The translations under genes and the position numbers were made by a program. DNA of 64,000 bases from Telopea speciosissima. Lineage: Eukaryota; Streptophyta; Magnoliopsida; Proteales; Proteaceae. Where the stretch lies: contig NC_057926.1 of the NCBI RefSeq assembly GCF_018873765.1, positions 33,278,946-33,342,945 on the forward strand, read 5' to 3'. How positions within the stretch are numbered: position 1 is the first letter of the stretch; every line of letters begins with the position of its first letter. The notes beneath the pieces were generated by a model. The model ran no database searches. It was not told the origin of the DNA and saw nothing but the letters and a program-made list of their open reading frames with translations. Shown here in pieces: positions 10,692-22,557 of the stretch.

Positions 10692-12550
10692 ATGGTGGGT
10701 ACCTTCGCATGATTCTCTGAGAGAAGTGGGCTTAGACGAACTCAAAGTACATTTGTAAGCATCCCTCTCACCTCTTGATAGTTCTTTGCTAGAAAGACAT
10801 TTCATTTTTTTGTTTTTGCCCTTTTCTTATGATTTTTTTATTGATCTGACTTGTGAATTGGGTTTCAGTGTCTGGGCATTGGGTGTTTTTTGTTTAAATG
10901 GCTAACTTCTTTATTTTGTTATGGGTTCATTTCTTTAAATGAAAATTCCCAACTTCATTCTTGTTTTGCCATCTCTTTTGATCCTCCATGATTGTTTTCT
11001 GTTTCTCTAAGAGTCATAGTTTATTTGACTCTGTTTTTTGATTCCTCCACTAACTCTGAATGTTTCTCTCCATTCAGGTTTTTTCACTCTAATTTGATCT
11101 AATTTGTTCATCTGAACTTAGTTTTTGAACCTTTTCATTGTACAGTTTTGAACTTTCTTAGTTTCCATTTCAACCTGTATGATGGATTGATTTTACTCTG
11201 TTTTTTCATTGATTTATTTCATCTAATGTTAGCCCTGTTCTTTGCACATAAGTTGAAAAAGATTGATCAGAAAGATTGACACTGAGAGGGGAGAGGATTT
11301 TCATCTTGAATTGATTCAATCTAGTCTGGTTTTAGTTTCTTGGCCTTTCATTATCTGAACTAGTTTGCTTCCTTGAATGATCTCATTCATGTTAATTTTA
11401 TTGAGGGGAGTTATTAAATTCTTGATATTAGTTATGCAGTTTTTACAAATTTCTTTAGATATCATAAATGAGTCTTGTTCTTAATCCTTTGAGAAGACTG
11501 TTTAACCAATCAACTTTCATTTTTTCCACTTATGTTCATATTTCTTTATTTCTTCTCATACATCTAGGAATCATACATGTAAGGATTAATTTTATTAAAT
11601 TGAGGGAACTTATTATGGTGCAGGATGAGAGGCAAGTATCTCCACCACCGCATCCACTACTGCATTCCGAGAGCACTCGTCCTACTAGTACTACTGCTGC
11701 TGCCTCTCATGGAATTGAAGTGGATATAGAGTTTAAGGCAGTTGAACACCCAATTGAGCCTCTGGACAATGATCAACCAGTAAAATGCCCCTTACCAGAA
11801 CCTTCCATTCTCAATGTAAGTTTGAATTGTTTAACTAAATTTTTTGATGTTTCTTAAAATTTTCTTTTGTTATTGACAGTAACTTGGAATGTCACTAATT
11901 ATACTGTAAAACTAAGAATGAAAGTCACTTGTTTTGGATATATTTTCTCCCTCTTATCTAGTACTTGGAGAAAAATAGAAGATGTTTTCCACTTAGCCAA
12001 GAAATTTTCTGAATTCATTTTGGGGCCGGTTTGTCTTGGTCTGTAAGGAGAGGTTACCTTGCTAAATTCTAACTGTGATGTAATCCAGATTTCTTGATGG
12101 AGGACCCTTTATCCGATAGAACTATTAGACATTGATTTGGGTGTTCATGCTAAAGCATTTCTTTTGTCATTATAATTTACTGGAGATCTCTGATCCCCCA
12201 TTCATGGATTCTTTACATGTTGATATCTCTAGTTCATATGCTTGGAAATACCAGTAAAAGCATTTTTAGGAAACTTTTGCCACAGGTTAGGAAAGGCTTC
12301 TTCTTGAGCGTCTGATCTTTAATGCCTTGATTATCAGGATTCAAGAATATGGAAGGAACAGAGGCCAGCAAATACACAAAGGAGGGCTGACTTGCCAGTT
12401 ATGAAGGAAGGGGTGAGCCTTGAATCTGAAGCTGGTGGAACAAATCAATGTCCTTCCTCATCCAATTGCACAATTTTACCTTCCCTTATTAGTGCACCAG
12501 AGGATAATATCATCATTCTAATGGAAGAATGTAATGCATCTGTGGTCTAA
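10692..12550 (+). pseudogene. Small three-exon plant gene, copy A, stop at codon 7
   Basis: Exons 10692-10754, 11624-11815 and 12338-12550 join in phase with GT-AG introns and would encode 155 residues. Exon 1 has TGA at 10710-10712, where the copy B gene has GGA (44713-44715). Exon 2 begins DERQVSPPPHPLLHSESTRP and contains HPIEPLDNDQPVKCPLPEPSILN. Exon 3 begins DSRIWKEQRPANTQRRADLPV and ends EECNASVV. The product is hydrophilic, proline-rich in the middle, and lacks a signal peptide or membrane segment. The phrase PVKCPLPEPSILND..IWKE looks like a conserved block of a plant protein of unknown function, but I cannot name the family. A downstream start is not available in exon 1, so the normal protein is not made unless the stop is bypassed or another first exon is used. 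Confidence 0.7.
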
Positions 12551-12893
12551 AATTACTGTTACTGGCTGGTCATCTTTGAGATTTGTTTTCATTATCATCT
12601 TATTAAGAAGTGCTTCCATGCATTTTTCTTTTCTTGACTGGTAAAATTTTACTGAAAGAGAAAGAAGGTAGATTATCTGTAATTATGTAATCAAATCACT
12701 GGAAAGTCAAATGTTAAGTATTTGTATTTAAAATCTAATCAAAGGAAGTATAACTTTATGTCTCATAGCATGTTTTCATCTTCAAGGTTTAGAGACTCCT
12801 GATTCTATGGACAGGCTATTACTTGAAGATACTTTCTACCACAGATAACGATATTTGGCCGATCCCTTATTGGTATAACAGTTTGTAGTAATT

Positions 12894-12927
<34 letters not shown>

Positions 12928-13604
12928 ATCTGATCCGGGCCGAAACGCCTGAGTTGTATTGGTATTGGCAATGCCGATATTGATATTTAAAACCATGAGT
13001 ATAACAACATTTTTGGGGAACCAGATAAAGCTTTGATACTAGTCAAGAGAATTTAATGGAAAACTGGTTAGAACTTGAGCAAATGACTGTCCTTGTTTCT
13101 GGTTTTAGGCTTGCTGGGACAAGATCTAATTGAACTAGGATTCAACTAGATTTAACCCCCTTGGCAGGTATGATTCTGATTTCAAACTTAGGCTGGGATT
13201 GGGATCCTAACATTGAATGATGATTGATAATAATAAGTGGGTATTGTCAAATGGATTCACAAATTATGAGCAATGAAATAGTTTTCTGTCATTCAACATG
13301 TTCAGTGGAGATTTTGGCTAACTCATCTTTCTCCAACCCATGAACAGAGCAACCAGAGCAAATAAGACATGAATGGCAATGATAGCATGTTAATGAAGCA
13401 ATTTTTCTTTACTTTCACATGAAAATATTAGAGTAGAGTAACTAATCAATCTTCAGATTTCATAATTCAACACTCAAATTCTTTTTTCTTTTCTTTAATA
13501 ATATCTAATCAAACTCAGTAATAAACCCATGAGGTAGATGAATTACACAAACAACAGTAGTAACTCTATAACACAAACCACCTCCACATTCAATGATGCT
13601 GAAG
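12551..13604. other. Non-coding stretch downstream of the small gene
   Basis: Contains an A run at about 12897-12926, followed by a fragment of the same TATCG-rich repeat family (to TTTAAAACCATG near 12995). Otherwise nothing recognisable. Copy B has lost this region. Confidence 0.5.
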
Positions 13605-13868
13605 CTATACAGACAACTCTCTAACTTGAGAAGGAGGCTCATCAGATGAACTAATGAGGTGTTTCTTTCGACCACGAAAGTTCCCATGATTCATCCATGG
13701 CTTCCTTGACCATTTTGGTTGGGACTTCACCATTTGCTCTTCTACTTCAGACAACGAAGAGTGGACAACATCATCAGGTGGATGGATAGAATAAGAAGAG
13801 ACTGAAGAGGTGAGGATGAGAATGAAGACAACAAAGAATGTGATAATGCTCTTCTTCACCTGAAACAT
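13605..13868 (-). CDS. Putative small secreted peptide precursor, 87 aa
   Basis: Start chosen at 13868 (MFQVKKSIITFFVV), although the frame is open upstream to 13979, because a TATATACA box on this strand at 13958-13965 would place the transcript start near 13930. From the chosen Met the protein has a short basic n-region, a hydrophobic core (IITFFVVFILILT) and a likely cleavage region (SSVSSYS), then an acidic stretch (SLSEVEEQMV) and a basic, aromatic C-terminal part with KPWMNHGNFRGRKKHL. This is the architecture of plant secreted signalling-peptide precursors, with a conserved-looking C-terminal motif after a variable region. I do not recognise a named family. It is a single exon and has no counterpart in copy B because of the deletion there. 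Other possibilities are a small membrane protein or a chance frame. Confidence 0.5.
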   Translation of the reverse strand: MFQVKKSIITFFVVFILILTSSVSSYSIHPPDDVVHSSLSEVEEQMVKSQPKWSRKPWMNHGNFRGRKKHLISSSDEPPSQVRELSV

Positions 13869-13957
13869 TGTCTCTTTAGATCCTTTTCCTGCTTTTGGGC
13901 TCTGGCAAAAGAATATTAAGCTATCTGGGGGATGTTGAGAGGGACTGAGTTCCTTTA

Positions 13958-13965
13958 TGTATATA
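13958..13965 (-). promoter_or_regulatory. TATA box for the secreted-peptide candidate
   Basis: TATATACA on the minus strand, about 90 bases upstream of the chosen ATG. It argues against starting translation at the upstream Met at 13979, which would precede the box. Confidence 0.4.
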
Positions 13966-13979
13966 TCAGACAGAATCAC

Positions 13980-16378
13980 CCAACAGCCAACTTTGCTTGG
14001 ACTTCAAGGATGAAATCATTCTAACCTTTTTAAAATTTTTGGGCTTAGTGATGGAGTTGGTTAAAGTCCATGGTTTGCAATGATTCCACCAGCTATACCA
14101 ACTTTGCCTGGAAAGAACCTGGATTGGGCTGGCCTGACCGGGGTGATCCCGGCCAACTTTGTGTCTAGTTTGATCTTGGCTTCTCTAATGTGTAATTACT
14201 ATTGGATCAAGATTCATGGGCACCTTGACATGGATCGGTCACATTGCTTGTTGGACCATGGTTTTAAATTACGGTATCGGTAATATTATCCATCTCGACC
14301 GATATTGGCATGTATCAGTGGAATTGGTCTCTATGGGTCTGATACAGTTGGCTGGACCATATATATATATTTTTGGATAGGCCAATGTATCACGTTACTA
14401 TATTGGTAAAAAAATAATAAAAAATAGAACAAAAAATCCAGAATTTTATAAAAATTATTGATACATATTTATCGATCAGCTGATACACTTGATATGATAC
14501 CGATACTTTAAGCCTATCATTGTAGATTTATAACCTCTATTAAATCATCACATCCGATCTGGCCGATATGTTTGATACCATGGCCAATATGGTAAACCGT
14601 GCTGGTATCGGTTAAGTACCATCGATACAGATACGATGCCGATACCCAAATCCACGTGTTGGACAGAGATACTACTCTTCACAATGTGTTATACTGTTAA
14701 TTGCTTAATAATGGGGATCACTGTAGTGTATGGGTGCTAGATTGGACCAACCTAGTATGTGATAAGTTAAAGAGATTGATTTAACATGTTCCAACAGCTC
14801 TGGAGCTTTTGGCGACGATTAAGTACCTAATACATGGCCACATGAAAAAATTGGTAGCTCTATTTAACGGTGAAGCACAGTTGGATTCTTCCTTTTTTTT
14901 TATTATTTAATTTAATGGACTCTTCCTCTTTTGTGTTCACCAATTTTCAAATCTCTCTTTTCTTTTTCTCTAATTACCTTGTGGGGTGAAGCTTGAAACC
15001 GGAAATTGTGAAACCTTAAAACAGGAAATTTAAACTTTAAACCCGAAAATATCAAATTACATCGTGAACTGCTCAAGCAGAATAAGATCTTCCATAAACC
15101 GATAAACCTGAGAATGGAAGAAAAATGATAATTTAAGAGTAGCAACTGTTGTTCCGAGGTTGACACTGAGATGGGAGTGGGGGAGGGGTGAATCAATGTC
15201 TAAAAATTCTTTCAAAATTTTCCTACAGTCTTCTTAACTCACCCTTGGTGTTCCCTAATCAACTAAAACTACTGACACATTGTAGGCATTCATAACATAC
15301 ACACCGCTGCCCAGAGCTGAAACACACTTGCTAACACCATCGGCCAGAGCATTCCATAATTATCGGCTACAATTCACATGCACCTTCGCCTTCAACTAAA
15401 AGAGGTCAGGCCTACCAAGGGACTACTACATCCACAATACAAAGGTATACATGCTTCGGCAAGTTGCCTACGTATAAGTCACACTGACCTCAGCATTTAG
15501 TCAATACTCAGATTTTAACTACAACCATAGTCTAGGCCCTACACTATCTACTTCCACTTTCGATATTCAGGAGTAATGCTTTAACCCCTGATTTATATGT
15601 TAGGGACTTGAGTAGAACTCATCCTCAATAGTTAACAATTAAGGAGATGGTGCCCAAGTACTTATAAACCCCCCACATTCCCCATTCATATTCGATGTGG
15701 GACTATTTTTTTCCGTCTTCGTTGAAAAGCCCAAGATCATCCTCAAGATTTAAATCTTCATCGTGGACCTGTAGGTTAGGAACCATAGAGAACTCAGATG
15801 GAGGCAGGGAGCCCATTCCAGAATCAAGCCCAAAAAAAGGAGAAGCCAACATTTGCCAATCCAAAAGAATTCTGATCCTCTACGGCTGGGTGCACTTGGA
15901 GTCATTTGCTTCTTGGTCATGTCAGTTTTCTCCATGTCTTAACTCCTCTGCAAAAAAAGATGGTGCAAGAACTCTACAATGAACTCATGACAAAAACTAA
16001 ACAAGGATTAATGCAAGGACCATAGTAGATGATTTAAAAATCACAGAATAAAAGATGAGTAGTCCAGCATATTCTAAAGAAGTCACTCTAGAACAGAAGC
16101 CTAAGCCATAAGAGCTTAGGCAATATCATGGGTCAGGGGATATGGAACTACCATAAGAGCTTAGGCATTCCTTCTTGCTTGCTTGTTGGGTATAAAAAAA
16201 CCTATAAAACAAACCCTTCAAATTTGCACAGTAAAATGTTAATGGAAGGGGCGGTTCTAGCTAGCTAGCTAGCTACACTTGTTACTGATGATCTACTCAA
16301 AGGCAGCTCAGATGGATTCATATATACAGGCACCAATAGTACTCTTCTGCAACCTCTCCCAGTAGTACAAATACTCTC
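13980..16378. other. Intergenic part of copy A (matches 52116-55075)
   Basis: Contains a TATCG-rich repeat from about 14257 (CATGGTTTTAAATTACGGTATCGG) to about 14650, shared with copy B at 52234-52555. The tract around 15640-15720 (AAGTACTTATAAACC, then GATGTGGGACTA) resembles old LTR promoter sequence, but no element ends were found. No gene is supported. Confidence 0.5.
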
Positions 16379-16644
16379 TATCAGCCGAATATAGCACAGC
16401 CACACATGGCAAGCTATATTCGGTCCAGCCTTGTATAACTTCCTTTTCAGGAGCTTCCTTTGGTGGAGAGCACAAATGCAGCAACCTAATCTCCAGCAGT
16501 ATTTTCCTATTATTTCATGTACCCTTGTATAGCAAGACAGTAACTGAGAATCCTTCTCAATCACTCATGTATATATACTACTGTTAATCACTTGTAAATA
16601 GTGGTGAATATCAATACAATATAATTATTCTCTCAAGTCTGTTA
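16379..16644 (+). repeat. Copia-A 5' LTR
   Basis: 266 bases, starting TATCA and ending TGTTA. The 3' LTR starts TATTA and ends TAATA. The expected TG...CA termini are therefore changed, apparently from TGTTA...TAACA, while remaining inverted. Confidence 0.85.
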
Positions 16645-16725
16645 TGGTATCACAGCCATCCTAAACTCCAACGAGCCTTTCTCTTTTTTTTTCTTCTTTT
16701 CTTTCTCTTGCTCAGCCATTCGACC

Positions 16726-17609
16726 ATGGGGGACCCAATCACTTCAACGCCAGCCTCTTCCAGCACTACTGATCTGCTGCATGCCGCAGCCTCCATCAGC
16801 TCCATGGTTACTTCCCCTCTCCCAGTGTTGCATAACCCACCCATGTTCACTGATCCAATTATCAGCTTTCAACGGAACTTATCACCATCTGTTCCAAATG
16901 CTCACCATTATATATCCATTAAATTATCTCCCAAAAATTTCTTATACTGGCGTACACAGATTGAGGCCTTCTTTCAAGGCCAAAACCTCTTTGGGTTCCT
17001 CGATGGATCCAATCCCTGCCCCACCAATCCATTAACTGCAGCAATGTGGCGTCAACAAGATGCCGTTCTTCGCAGTCTTCTTCTCTCCTCTCTCACAGAG
17101 GAGGTATTCCCACTCATTATTGGGAAAGCCACGAGCAGGGATATCTGGGAAACCCTGAAACGGCTTATGCATCTGGTTCCGCTACACGCATTCTCTCCTT
17201 ACATCTTGCTCTGCAAGATCTTGTTCACAAGCCTGAAGAATTTGTTGCTTCCTTTTTGCAACGTGCTAAGGCAATCGCCGATGACCTTGCCACTGTCGGA
17301 GCTTCGATCTCCACCACAGATTTCAACATCCACATATTCCGGTCCTTGAGATTGGATCTTCGAGACATCATTCCTACACTAGCGGGGCGTTTGACCCCTG
17401 TCTCTTATGATGAATTACACTCACAGCTCGTGACTCATGAATTTTTGCACATGTCCTCATTGAAAAAATTATCACTCATTGATGCCAGCAGCAGCCCACG
17501 GACTCCCACTGCCAATGTTGCAACTCGTGATGCATCTTCATCAAATCAGCCCACCCGTGCACAATCTGACCGTGGTGTTTCTAGGGGAGGGAGAGGTGGG
17601 TGTTGGTAG
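16726..17609 (+). pseudogene. Copia-A gag, frameshifted
   Basis: Starts MGDPITSTPASSS and has the Copia gag core ISIKLSPKNFLYWRTQIEAFFQGQNLFGFLDGS (about 16914-17010). The frame shifts near 17170-17200, after DIWETLKRLM, into the frame carrying LVHKPEEFVASFLQRAKAIADDLATVG and on to a glycine/arginine-rich region. A nucleic-acid-binding tail with a degenerate zinc knuckle (WCPFCNRNTHTTTN, about 17659-17700) follows after another frame change. Gag would package element RNA in cytoplasmic particles. The breaks rule out a complete protein. Confidence 0.85.
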
Positions 17610-17849
17610 TCGTGGTGGTCGTGGCCGTGGCTATCGCTCCAATCAGCAGGGTCGGTTGTGGTGCCCTTTTTGCAACCGCAACACTCACACTACAACCAAC
17701 TATTATTCTAAACCTCAACACCCACCCACACATCCATCCGCCTACCACACCTACTACCACCACCACCACCACCATATGCATATCAGTCCCCACAGCCTTG
17801 GCTGAATAACCCTAACCCCTCCCCACCGTCCTACACATCCTACCCTTCC

Positions 17850-20800
17850 ATGTCCCCTCCATCTCATGCCACCTGGTACCCAGACACTGGTGCTACCCAC
17901 CACGTTACACCAGACCTGCAGGCCCTGTCGTCTTATGATGCGTATTCAGGCATTGATCAACTCCATGTTGGGAATGGTAAGGGTCTCTTGATTACTCATA
18001 CTGGCCATTCTTCATTTCCTTCTGCTACTAGTTCCTTTTGTCTTTCTAATGTACTTTGTGTCCCTGATATTTAAAAATCTCTAGTTTCTGTTCAACGTTT
18101 TGCTCGTGACAATGATGTATTTTTTGAGTTTCACCCGTCTTCTTTTTTTGTGAAGGATCAGAAAACCAAGCACACTCTACTTTTTGGTCCGAGCAATAAT
18201 GGACTTTACGTGTTTCCAGCAGCACATTCAACGCCGATTGCCAATATTGATGAGCTTATTTCTTCTGATGGGTGGCATCGTCGCCTTGGCCATCCCCATG
18301 CCCAAATATTTAAAAATATTATTCATAGACACAATTTACCTGTTTTTAGTTCCTCTTTGAACCCTCTTTGTATGGCCTGCCAACTTGGAAAATCGAGTGG
18401 GCAAACTTTGCATTCTTCAGAATTTCGTAGTTCATTTCCTTTAGATGTAATTTTTATGGACATTTGGGGACCCTCGCATTTTAATTATGTTAATGGCTTT
18501 CAATATTTCATTATATTTGTTGATGACCATACCCGCTATTTTTGGTATTACCCATTAGTTCATCGCTCAGAGGCCTATGATGTGTTTAAAAGATTTCAGG
18601 CGCTTATAGAGCGTCTGTTTTCCAGGAAAATAAAGGCCATCCAATCGGATTGGGGTGGGGAGTTTCGTTCCCTTTGCAAGTTCTTTGCCACCTTAGGAAT
18701 TCAACACCGTGTTGCTTGTCCCCACACCCATGAACAACAGGGCACTGTCGAAAGACGTCATTGCCACATTGTTGAAACAGGGTTGACTTTGCTTGCCCAA
18801 GGAATGGTGCCTCACCACTATTGGCACTTTGCGTTTGAGACGGCGGTTTACCTTATCAATCGAATGCCGTCTCGTGCTACTGGAGGTAAATCTCCTTTTG
18901 AGCTTCTTCATAATCGTTCTCCTGATTATACTTTTTTGCGTATCTTTGGTTGTTTATGTTTTCCAAATCTAAGACCTTACAACTCTTACAAGATGGAGTT
19001 TCGCTCCACTCCTTGTGTGTTCTTGGGGTACAACCCATCTCACTCCGGGTACCGTTGCATGGATATTGTTACACATAAAATCTACATTGCACGGCACGTG
19101 CGCTTTAATGAGATAGTATTTCCTTTTTCTTCATCCCAATTGTCCCTCCTTGGCCGTATTCCCTTGACTGTACCCTCTCCTCCGTGGGCATTGGTACCAA
19201 TTACGCATCAAATGGCAGGACCCTTGCTACCCACACCTTTACCGCCACAAACACAGCCTAATCCACGGGTGAACCCCACACCTTCCCCATCGCCAAACCC
19301 TACGCCCACACAGCCGATCAGCCCTATTCAAACCCCACCAACCAGCCCACCACACCACAATGTGGCTCCCCACGCCGGCCCAAAAACCAGAACCCTATCA
19401 TACCTTTACGTTGCAACCCAACCCATACCATACCCGCAGCCCTTGCCTGCAACCTCAAGCCTGTAGGCTCTCTCTACCACTACCCGACCCGATGATGCTG
19501 AACCAACCTATTACAGCCAGACAAAACGCAGCCCTACATGGCGGGCTGCTATGGCCGATGAGTTTAATGCATTAATTTGTAATGGCACTTGGTCTCTTGT
19601 TCCTCCCAACCCCAAGTTTAATGTTGTTGGTTGTAAGTGGGTGTATAGGATCAAGAGGAAAGCTGATGGGTCAGTTGAGCACTACAAGGCCTGCCTTGTT
19701 GCCAAGGGTTTTCATCAACAGCAAGGAATAGACTACAATGAAACATTCAGCCTAGTGGTGAAGCCCACAACTATCAGGATGGTTCTTTCCTTGGTTGTGA
19801 CTAATGGGTGGCCTATATGCCAACTGGATGTTAGCAATGCTTTTCTCCATGGCAAATTATCAGAAGAGGTGCACATGGTTCAGCCACCAGGGTTTGAGGA
19901 CCCCACTCGCCCTAATTATGTATGTCGTTTACATCGTTCTCTATATGGGCTCAAGCAAGCCCCATGTGCCTGGTTCCATCGCTTGTCACAGTTTCTTCTC
20001 CAAGCGGGTTTTCGGGCCTCACAAACAGATCCGTCCCTATTTATTTATCTTGATCAAGGGACTATGACCTATGTTTTGATCTATGTGGATGACATCTTGG
20101 TCACGAGCAGCCGGCCTAAACATATCAGCTCTTCTTGGGCAACTGTCTAGGGAATTTTCTATCAAGGATCTTAGCCCGCTACATTATTTCTTGGGCATTG
20201 AGGCCGTACCTCATCCAAAGGGCCCTATTCTCTCTCAATAGAGGTACATATCAGATCTATTACAGAAGACTGTCATGATAGATTGCAAGCCGGTCCTCAC
20301 ACCAGTTTCGATCTCATGTAAGCCTTCAAAGTCAGGGGGTGCACAATTACTGATGTCACATTGTATCGCTCCACTGTGGGAGCTCTCCAGTATGTAACAC
20401 TCACACGCCCTGATGTAGCATATGCAGTTAATCGGGCCTGTCAACACATGCATGCCCCGACCGATGAGCACTGGTCCCTTATCAAGCGTATCCTACGCTA
20501 CCTAAAGAGCACAAAATCTCATGGTCTTCTCATTGACAAGAGGTCCAGCTCACACATCCAGGCCTACTCGGATGTTGACTGGGCTGGTGACAGCACTGAT
20601 CGTCGATCCACATGTGGGTTCATCATTTTTCTCGGCACCAACTTACTAACTTGGTCCTCTCTTAAGCAGCGTGCAGTGGCTGGCTGATGCTACAGGCCGA
20701 ATTGACATGGCTAGTGGCCTTGTTCAAAGAACTTGGAGTTCCAGTGCCGCACCCTCCCATCCTCTGGTGTGGCAATATTGGAGCCACGTACCTCTCAGCC

Positions 20801-21004
20801 AATCTGGTTTTTCATGCCCGGACGAAACACATTGAGATCGACTATCACTTCGTCCGCGAAAAGGTCGCTCGACGAGAAATTTCAATTCAGTTCATTTCCA
20901 TAGCAGACCAATTAGCGGACATTTTTACTAAAGGACTGTCCTCAAACCGGTTCCGGTTCCTTAGTGACAAGCTTAAGATCCGACCCATCGCATCATCAGC
21001 TTGA
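17850..21004 (+). pseudogene. Copia-A pol (protease, integrase, RT, RNase H), disrupted
   Basis: Protease is marked by WYPDTGATHHVT (about 17871-17906). A TAA near 18072 ends that frame. Integrase runs 18150-19120 with the HHCC zinc region (HRRLGHPHAQIF to CMACQLGKS) and D,D,E residues in FMDIWGP, QSDWGGEF and QQGTVERRH; a proline-rich linker follows. RT runs 19551-20150 with WVYRIKRKADG, NAFLHGKLSEEV and YVDDILV, then shifts frame near 20145. RNase H spans 20361-21004 (YSDVDWAGDSTDRRS, ADQLADIFTKGL) with a TGA near 20686. The 438-residue integrase frame is the longest intact piece. At least three frameshifts and two stops make the polyprotein non-functional. Confidence 0.9.
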
Positions 21005-21011
21005 GGGGGTG

Positions 21012-21279
21012 TATTAGCCGAATATAGCACAGCCACACATGGCAAGCTATATTCGGTCCAGCCTTGTATATCTTCCTTTTCAGGAGCTTCCTTTGGTGGA
21101 GAGCACAAATGCAGCAACCTAATCTCCAACAGTATTTTCCTATTATTTCATGTACCCTTGTATAGCAAGACAGTAACTGAGAATCCTTCTCAATCACTCA
21201 TGTATATATACTACTGTAAATCACTTGTAAATAGTGGTGAATATCAATACAATATACAATTATTCTCTCAAGTCTAATA
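21012..21279 (+). repeat. Copia-A 3' LTR
   Basis: 268 bases, about 97% identical to the 5' LTR, followed by the CTCTC target duplication. Confidence 0.88.
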
Positions 21280-21459
21280 CTCTCTTTGTGTAAATTCATC
21301 AAACACTTGGAGGCAACTCCTCAACTCTAATTGACCTTAAATATTAGAATCTTCTGTTCTTCTACTACCATTTTTGCTACTAAATCATGAGATAAGTAAT
21401 GGAGCCTTTTTTTTTTTTTGGGAGGGGGGGTTCTAGCATAGATTTCTAAAGATTTGGGG

Positions 21460-21617
21460 ACCTTTATCCGCTGCTGTAACTGGACCGCTGCTGTGCGCAT
21501 CATGCGGCGCAGCAGCGGCCATGTGTGCACAGTGGGGCCTGCTGTGCATACATGGCCGCTGCTATGCCGCATGATGTGCACAGCAGCGCTTCAGTTACAG
21601 CAGCAGATAAAAATTCA
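21460..21617. mobile_element. Foldback MITE with 60-bp arms and 10-bp target duplication
   Basis: The arms starting TTTATCCGCTGCTGTAACTG (21463) and ending CAGTTACAGCAGCAGATAAA are nearly perfect inverted copies about 60 bases long, separated by a loop of about 30 bases rich in TGTGCA. AGATTTGGGG flanks both sides (21450-21459 and 21618-21627). A 9-10 bp duplication fits a Mutator-type MITE. It is absent from copy B. It would form a very stable hairpin if transcribed. Confidence 0.75.
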
Positions 21618-22028
21618 AGATTTGGGGCATACTTAAAAAAAAAAAGGGTGGAACTCAATTGAGACTGAATTATGTTTTTGGAGCTAGTACACCCTGTTAT
21701 AAACTATGGTTAATTGAATTCTTACTTTTTCATGAACTTATTATTAGGTTTCAGTAACTTCTTTTCTTTAACTTGAACCAATGAAGAACCCATGAAACTT
21801 AATAGTAGAGATCTAGGATTGCAAGCTGCTAGTTGCACATGCAGGTAGATTTGATGAAGGTTAGTTCATGGGATGGTTATGTAATTTTTTATTATAAATT
21901 TTGATTTTATGTTTCATATATTTCTTATTCAGTTTTTTGTTTTACTATATTTCTAATTATTTCTATTTTGGCGTTTAGTTTTTTTTCTTTAATTCATTCT
22001 AATTTTTTTATCATGTAATTAGGATTAT

Positions 22029-22217
22029 GGGAAAAGGAATACTAACTGATCTGTGGGAGCGGCGTGTACCTTCTCCTAGAAACAGCCGTGCACGAAATGG
22101 CCGACGCACCCCCTGGAAAGGCGGAAAGGACCAGGGTTGCGCCGGTCATTTCACTAGCAGCTGTGTCTAGGCGCATGTACATGCCACACCCAGCGACCGG
22201 TTAGCATTCTTTATCCC
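22029..22217. mobile_element. MITE with GGGAAAAGGAATACTAAC ends, copy A
   Basis: The left end GGGAAAAGGAATACTAAC pairs with the right end GTTAGCATTCTTTATCCC. The interior is more GC-rich than its surroundings. The same element is at 55740-55921, so insertion preceded the duplication. The target duplication is not clear. Confidence 0.65.
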
Positions 22218-22557
22218 ATGTTTTATATATGATGATTTGTTCTATTAAGTTCTAACTGCTTTTATCTCATAATCTCTAGAGAATCATATCATGTGCATGT
22301 AGAACAGGATTTATGAAAACCCCAAATTTGGGACACATTCCTTGTCTGAAAATTTTCTTGTTTTCTATCAATCTCTCACCTAACATTGATTGATTATTCT
22401 ATTTACTAGCATCACTAATGGCCCAAATGAAATACACTCAAGCTAGTTTCTCCTAAAAAGAAAGTCATAATGTATGCACATGTTATGAGAAAAACGAACA
22501 TGGGGTCATTTTCTTATATTATTCTGCTTGGATTAAAAACTCAGAGAAAAGGACAAA

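Larger units (their letters stand above)
16379..21279 (+). mobile_element. Copia-A: LTR retrotransposon, Ale-like, non-autonomous
   Basis: Bounded by LTRs at 16379-16644 and 21012-21279 and by the 5-bp duplication CTCTC (16374-16378 and 21280-21284). A primer-binding site TGGTATCACAGCC (16645-16657) is complementary to initiator tRNA-Met, and a purine tract GAGGGGG precedes the right LTR. The order gag, protease, integrase, RT, RNase H is Copia. LTRs differ at about six positions plus one 2-base indel in 266, so this is the youngest of the LTR elements here. Short LTRs and the gag sequence suggest the Ale/Retrofit lineage (inference). It has several frameshifts and stops, so it cannot move by itself. 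Copy B lacks it. Confidence 0.9.

Noticed and set aside
17581..17793. Poly-valine frame on the minus strand
   Set aside because: Shadow of a CAC/ACC-rich part of Copia-A gag-pol.
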